64,000 bases of DNA, taken from positions 31,506 through 95,505 of the forward strand of contig JAJXUD010000006.1 in assembly GCA_021783235.1 (NCBI GenBank), in the 5' to 3' direction. Under the pieces are notes generated by a model that saw only the letters and a program-made list of their open reading frames with translations, had not been told where the DNA came from and ran no database searches. The translations under genes and the position numbers were made by a program. This document shows, piece by piece, positions 61,656 to 64,000 of the stretch; positions within the stretch are counted from its first letter, which is position 1; every line of letters starts with the position of its first letter. The stretch is from Myxococcales bacterium. GTDB taxonomy: Bacteria > Myxococcota > Myxococcia > Myxococcales > JAKAPL01.

Positions 61656-62091
61656 GACCGAGACTCAGCGCATCGTCGGCATCCTGGGCGGCAAGCGCAC
61701 CCTCGGGGTGATCCCGAAGACCGAGTTCGACTTCATCCAGCTCGTCCGCAAGGGGCTCCCCTACAAGGCGCTCCAAAAGGCGCTCGACGCCATCGGCATC
61801 CCAGTCCGCGACCTCTCTCGCGTCTTGCGCCTACCTCCCCGCACCCTGGCGCGGCGGAAGGAGTCCGCCCACCACCTGAGCCCCACCGAATCGGAGCGCT
61901 TCCTGCGGTTCGTTCGAGCCCTCGCCCGGGCGGAGGAGGTCCTGGGCGACAAGGAGGCGGCGCTCGCCTGGCTCCGGAGCCCGAATCGGTCGCTTGGCTC
62001 CGCGCGGCCCGAGGAGCTGCTCGACACCGACATCGGAGCCCAGTCGGTGATGGACGTCCTCGGTCGCATCGAGCACGGCGTCTTCAATTGA
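61654..62091 (+). CDS. Xre/MbcA/ParS-type antitoxin
   Basis: 145 residues. An HTH-like N-terminal part (ALDAIGIPVRDLSRVLRL, PPRTLARRK) is followed by the Xre-toxin-binding (DUF2384/MbcA) region: LSPTESERFLRFVRALARAE, KEAALAWLRSPNRSLG, ELLDTDIGAQSVMDVLGRIE. It neutralises the RES toxin and probably represses the operon. Candidate starts are ATG 61654 and ATG 61642, both inside the palindrome; I chose the later. The TTGA overlap with the RES gene (start TTG 62088) shows coupled translation. Confidence 0.88.
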   Translation: MTETQRIVGILGGKRTLGVIPKTEFDFIQLVRKGLPYKALQKALDAIGIPVRDLSRVLRLPPRTLARRKESAHHLSPTESERFLRFVRALARAEEVLGDKEAALAWLRSPNRSLGSARPEELLDTDIGAQSVMDVLGRIEHGVFN

Positions 62092-62558
62092 AGGTCGTCT
62101 GGCGGATCTGCGAGCTCGACGACCGGAAGCGCGCGTTCGACGGCGAGGGCGCGCGGTTGTATGGCGGACGCTGGAACTTCAAGGGCACCGCGCTCATCTA
62201 CACCGCCGAGAGCCCGTCGCTCGCCATCCTGGAGACCCTCGTCCACGTCGAGCCCGCGCTCCTCAAGCGCCCGCTGTTCCGCTTCAAGGTCGAGCTGCCC
62301 GAGGGGGACGTCGAGAAGCTCGCGCCTGCGCTCCTGCCCTCGACCTGGCGAGACCACCCCCCGGGCGACGAGACGAGAACGCTCGGAACGGACTGGGCGG
62401 CCGGCCGAAAGAGCCTCGCGCTCGCGGTGCCCTCCGCGGTCGTCGCCGAGGAGATGAACTACCTCCTCAACCCCGCGCACCCGCGCTTCACGAAGCTGGT
62501 CATCGGGAAGCCGGAAGCGCTTGCCCTCGACGAGCGGCTCCTCCGCAAGAAGAAGTGA
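62088..62558 (+). CDS. RES-domain toxin
   Basis: 156 residues, one RES domain: VWRICELDDRKRAFDGEGAR, YGGRWNFKGTALIYTAESPS, LAILETLVHVE. The RES residues are the Arg in GGRWN, the Glu of ILETLVH and the Ser in the ESPSLA region. RES toxins modify or degrade NAD+. It is the second gene of the antitoxin-toxin operon (TTG start within the antitoxin stop), the typical order for Xre-RES. Full length (about 150-160 residues), so presumably active. Confidence 0.9.
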   Translation: MKVVWRICELDDRKRAFDGEGARLYGGRWNFKGTALIYTAESPSLAILETLVHVEPALLKRPLFRFKVELPEGDVEKLAPALLPSTWRDHPPGDETRTLGTDWAAGRKSLALAVPSAVVAEEMNYLLNPAHPRFTKLVIGKPEALALDERLLRKKK

Positions 62559-62562
62559 ACGG

Positions 62563-62640
62563 GCCCCCGCGATCCTCGTGGGTGAGCTCGACGAGCCCGA
62601 GCGATTCGCGAAGAGGGCGGGCGGGCGGCTGGACGACGCA
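62563..62640 (+). pseudogene. Fragment resembling the C-terminus of the 60915-61427 gene
   Basis: Immediately after the RES stop, the + strand reads AILVGELDEPERFAKRAGGR, close to the GELDEFEGFAKKLGDR end of the orphan protein encoded on the - strand at 60915-61427. There is no start and the frame then degenerates. It is probably a remnant of a second copy in opposite orientation, left by rearrangement at the TA locus. Confidence 0.35.
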
Positions 62641-62730
62641 GCGGCGTTCAAGGGCGAACCACGAGCGGGGGATTGCCACCTGTCATCCGTCCTCTCGACG
62701 CATCCGTTCGCCCCCCGCTTCCGGCATCCC

Positions 62731-63597
62731 TCATTCGGGCGCCAGAGCGTAGCTCGTGCTCCGCCCCCCGCCCGGCGACTTCACGAGGATCCCCCGCGCG
62801 ACGAGGTCCGTGATGTCCCGGAAGGCCGTGTCCTGCGACACCTTCGTCAACGCCGCCCACTTGGAAGACGTGAGCTTCCCCTCGAAGCCGTCGAGGAGCC
62901 GGTTCAGCACCTTCCGCTGCCGCTCGTTCAGTGCCTGGCAGGCGAGATCCTGCCAGAAGCGCGCCTTCCGAAGGATCGCGCGCGAGGTGGCCTCGGCGCC
63001 ATCGAGGGAACGGTCGAGGCAGTCGAGGAACCAGGTGAGCCACGCCGTAACGTCCAGGTCCCCCTTCTGCGTCGCCTCCAGCACGTCGTAGTAGGCCCTC
63101 CGCTCGCGCCGGATCTGCGCGGACATGCTGTAGAAGCGCTGCGCGCTCCCGTCCGAGCGAGCCAGCGCCGCGTCGGCGATCGCCCGTGCGATTCGCCCGT
63201 TCCCGTCCTCGAACGGATGGATCGTCACGAACCAGAGCTGCGCGATGGCCGCCTTCGCGACCGGGTCCATCTTGGGCGGGGCGTTGAACCAGTCGAGGAA
63301 CGCCGCCATCTCGGCCACCAGCCGCTCGGCCGCCGGTGCCTCGAAGTGGACCCTCTCCCGGCCCGCGGGCCCCGAGACCACCTGCATCGGCCCCGACGCA
63401 TCCGTCCGCCAACCCCCGACGACGATCCGGCGCAGGCCGCTGCGCCCGGTCGGGAAGAGCGCCGCGTGCCAGGCGAACAGCCGCTCCTCCGTCAGCGGCG
63501 CGTCGTAGCGCTGGGTCGCGTCCAGCATCATCTCCACGACCCCCTGCCGCCAGCGAAAGTGGGGCCAGTCCGGCAGCGTGTGGATGTACCCGCTCAT
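62731..63597 (-). CDS. Fic/DOC family protein (DUF4172 N-terminal)
   Basis: 288 residues. DUF4172-type N-terminus (MSGYIHTLPDWPHFRW, then QGVVEMMLDATQRYD), the Fic core with the active-site loop HPFEDGNGRIARAIAD, and a C-terminal winged-helix-like domain (SKWAALTKVSQDTAFRDITD) that probably binds DNA or a partner. The loop keeps His, the acidic residue and both Arg. It would AMPylate or otherwise modify a target; the target is unknown. ATG at 63597 is followed directly by the conserved start. It lies just downstream, in the same direction, of a group II intron tail. Confidence 0.9.
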   Translation of the reverse strand: MSGYIHTLPDWPHFRWRQGVVEMMLDATQRYDAPLTEERLFAWHAALFPTGRSGLRRIVVGGWRTDASGPMQVVSGPAGRERVHFEAPAAERLVAEMAAFLDWFNAPPKMDPVAKAAIAQLWFVTIHPFEDGNGRIARAIADAALARSDGSAQRFYSMSAQIRRERRAYYDVLEATQKGDLDVTAWLTWFLDCLDRSLDGAEATSRAILRKARFWQDLACQALNERQRKVLNRLLDGFEGKLTSSKWAALTKVSQDTAFRDITDLVARGILVKSPGGGRSTSYALAPE

Positions 63598-63660
63598 CTC
63601 CGCACTCCCTGCAAAGAATCCTTCAAACCTATCGCCAGACCGCAAGCTCATTCTCCGCAA

Positions 63661-64000
63661 TCGGGATAGGGGGTAGAGGGTTCGTCCCCTCTACTCCCCT
63701 CCCACACCACCGGACATGCGGGTCCGCATCCGGCGGTTCGGACGGTTGAGGTTAGCCGGCGAGTCTTGGGACTCCGAGGCGGTCGCAGTAACTGTTCGGC
63801 AGGGCGACGTGGAGCCCCTTGCTCGCGTTCCACCACCAGCGGCGGGTGCCTCGGGCAACTTGGGCTGCCGCATCCTGGTTCAGACCCAGTTTGCGAAGCT
63901 CGCGGTACGCCGTCGTGCCCCGTTTCCACTGTTTGAGGTGCAACACTCGCAGACGGTGGCGGACCCATTCGTCCAGTCCCCGGAGGACGCCCGGCGTCTG
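63661..64000 (-). mobile_element. Group II intron, 3' part (runs off the window)
   Basis: The leftward intron enters from beyond 64000. Its maturase ends at 63752, then domain V at about 63706-63739: minus-strand CCGCCGGATGCGGACCCGCA and TGTCCGGTGG form the DV hairpin. Domain VI follows (63663-63700, GTAGAGGG...CCCTCTAC stem) and the intron ends ...CTATCCCGAT at about 63660-63661. The DV/DVI layout resembles bacterial class C introns. The 3' exon begins about 63 bp upstream of the fic ATG. Confidence 0.75.
63752..64000 (-). CDS. Group II intron maturase/reverse transcriptase, C-terminal end
   Basis: The visible 82 codons are the maturase C-terminus: GLDEWVRHRLRVLHLKQWKR, GTTAYRELRKLGLNQDAAAQ, VARGTRRWWWNASKGLHVA, PNSYCDRLGVPRLAG, stop TAA at 63752. 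The RRxRxxxxKQWKRGTxxYRELRxLG pattern is the standard end of bacterial group II intron-encoded proteins (domain X and D/En-less tail). The reverse transcriptase core lies beyond the window, so activity cannot be judged. Confidence 0.85.
   Translation of the reverse strand, partial: QTPGVLRGLDEWVRHRLRVLHLKQWKRGTTAYRELRKLGLNQDAAAQVARGTRRWWWNASKGLHVALPNSYCDRLGVPRLAG

Noticed and set aside
59836..61776. Long leftward frame through the repeat array with heptad-like sequence
   Set aside because: The period is a property of the DNA and other frames are equally open; the segment over 60915-61427 competes with a better frame. Not called as a gene.

Overview
This is one contiguous stretch of a very GC-rich Gram-negative chromosome. 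An outer membrane is implied by a TonB-dependent receptor, a TolC/RND efflux set, lipoproteins and AsmA/YdbH-like proteins. Secreted Cys-rich lipoproteins with repeated CxSDxDC motifs, low-complexity heptad repeats and a NirK/NnrS set suggest Myxococcota or a nearby deltaproteobacterial lineage. That placement is inference.

Layout. 0-1.4 kb: yceD-rpmF-plsX (end of plsX off the window). 1.7-8.2 kb: copper/silver-type efflux operon (Cys-rich small protein, CusC-, CusB-, CusA-like). 8.1-12.5 kb: gltB. 12.6-15.4 kb: hsp20-lon. 15.5-21.7 kb: a cluster that reads as a nitric-oxide/nitrite module: cupin, hemerythrin, sigma-54 activator with an N-terminal four-Cys segment, DUF2249 protein, a DUF1858-NnrS-DUF1858-MIP18 fusion, universal stress protein and a small copper nitrite reductase. 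At least two good -24/-12 promoter matches lie in it. 21.7-27.5 kb: SRPBCC-like lipoprotein, PilZ protein, solo 5'-nucleotidase C-terminal domain, TonB-dependent receptor, beta-barrel, Band-7 lipoprotein. 27.6-41.9 kb: two very large AsmA/YdbH-like proteins, YdbL homologue and a TolB-propeller/TPR protein, interrupted by a small lipoprotein, OsmC and a P-type H+-ATPase-like pump. 42-45.6 kb: GST, split YeeE/YedE pair, lipase, NHL-repeat lipoprotein.

45.8-47.3 kb: tRNA-Arg(CCG) carrying a small integrated element, bounded by a perfect 48-bp direct repeat of the tRNA 3' half, with an integrase remnant and short cargo genes. 47.5-59.8 kb: mixed genes (sensor kinase, methyltransferase, YceI, cupin, DUF5335, TSUP permease, SPFH/zinc-ribbon protein, class II glutamine amidotransferase, acyl-CoA dehydrogenase-phosphotransferase fusion, enoyl-CoA hydratase, Cys-rich lipoprotein). 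60-64 kb: accessory end with a 21-bp-periodic repeat array, an orphan gene, an Xre-RES toxin-antitoxin pair with a palindromic operator, a Fic protein and the 3' end of a group II intron.

The most interesting unit is 15.9-21.7 kb. It puts NO production (NirK), predicted NO sensing or handling proteins (NnrS, hemerythrin, DUF2249/DUF1858, MIP18 Fe-S assembly) and a dedicated sigma-54 activator in one locus with matching promoters. Functions are assigned by motif recognition only; no search was run.
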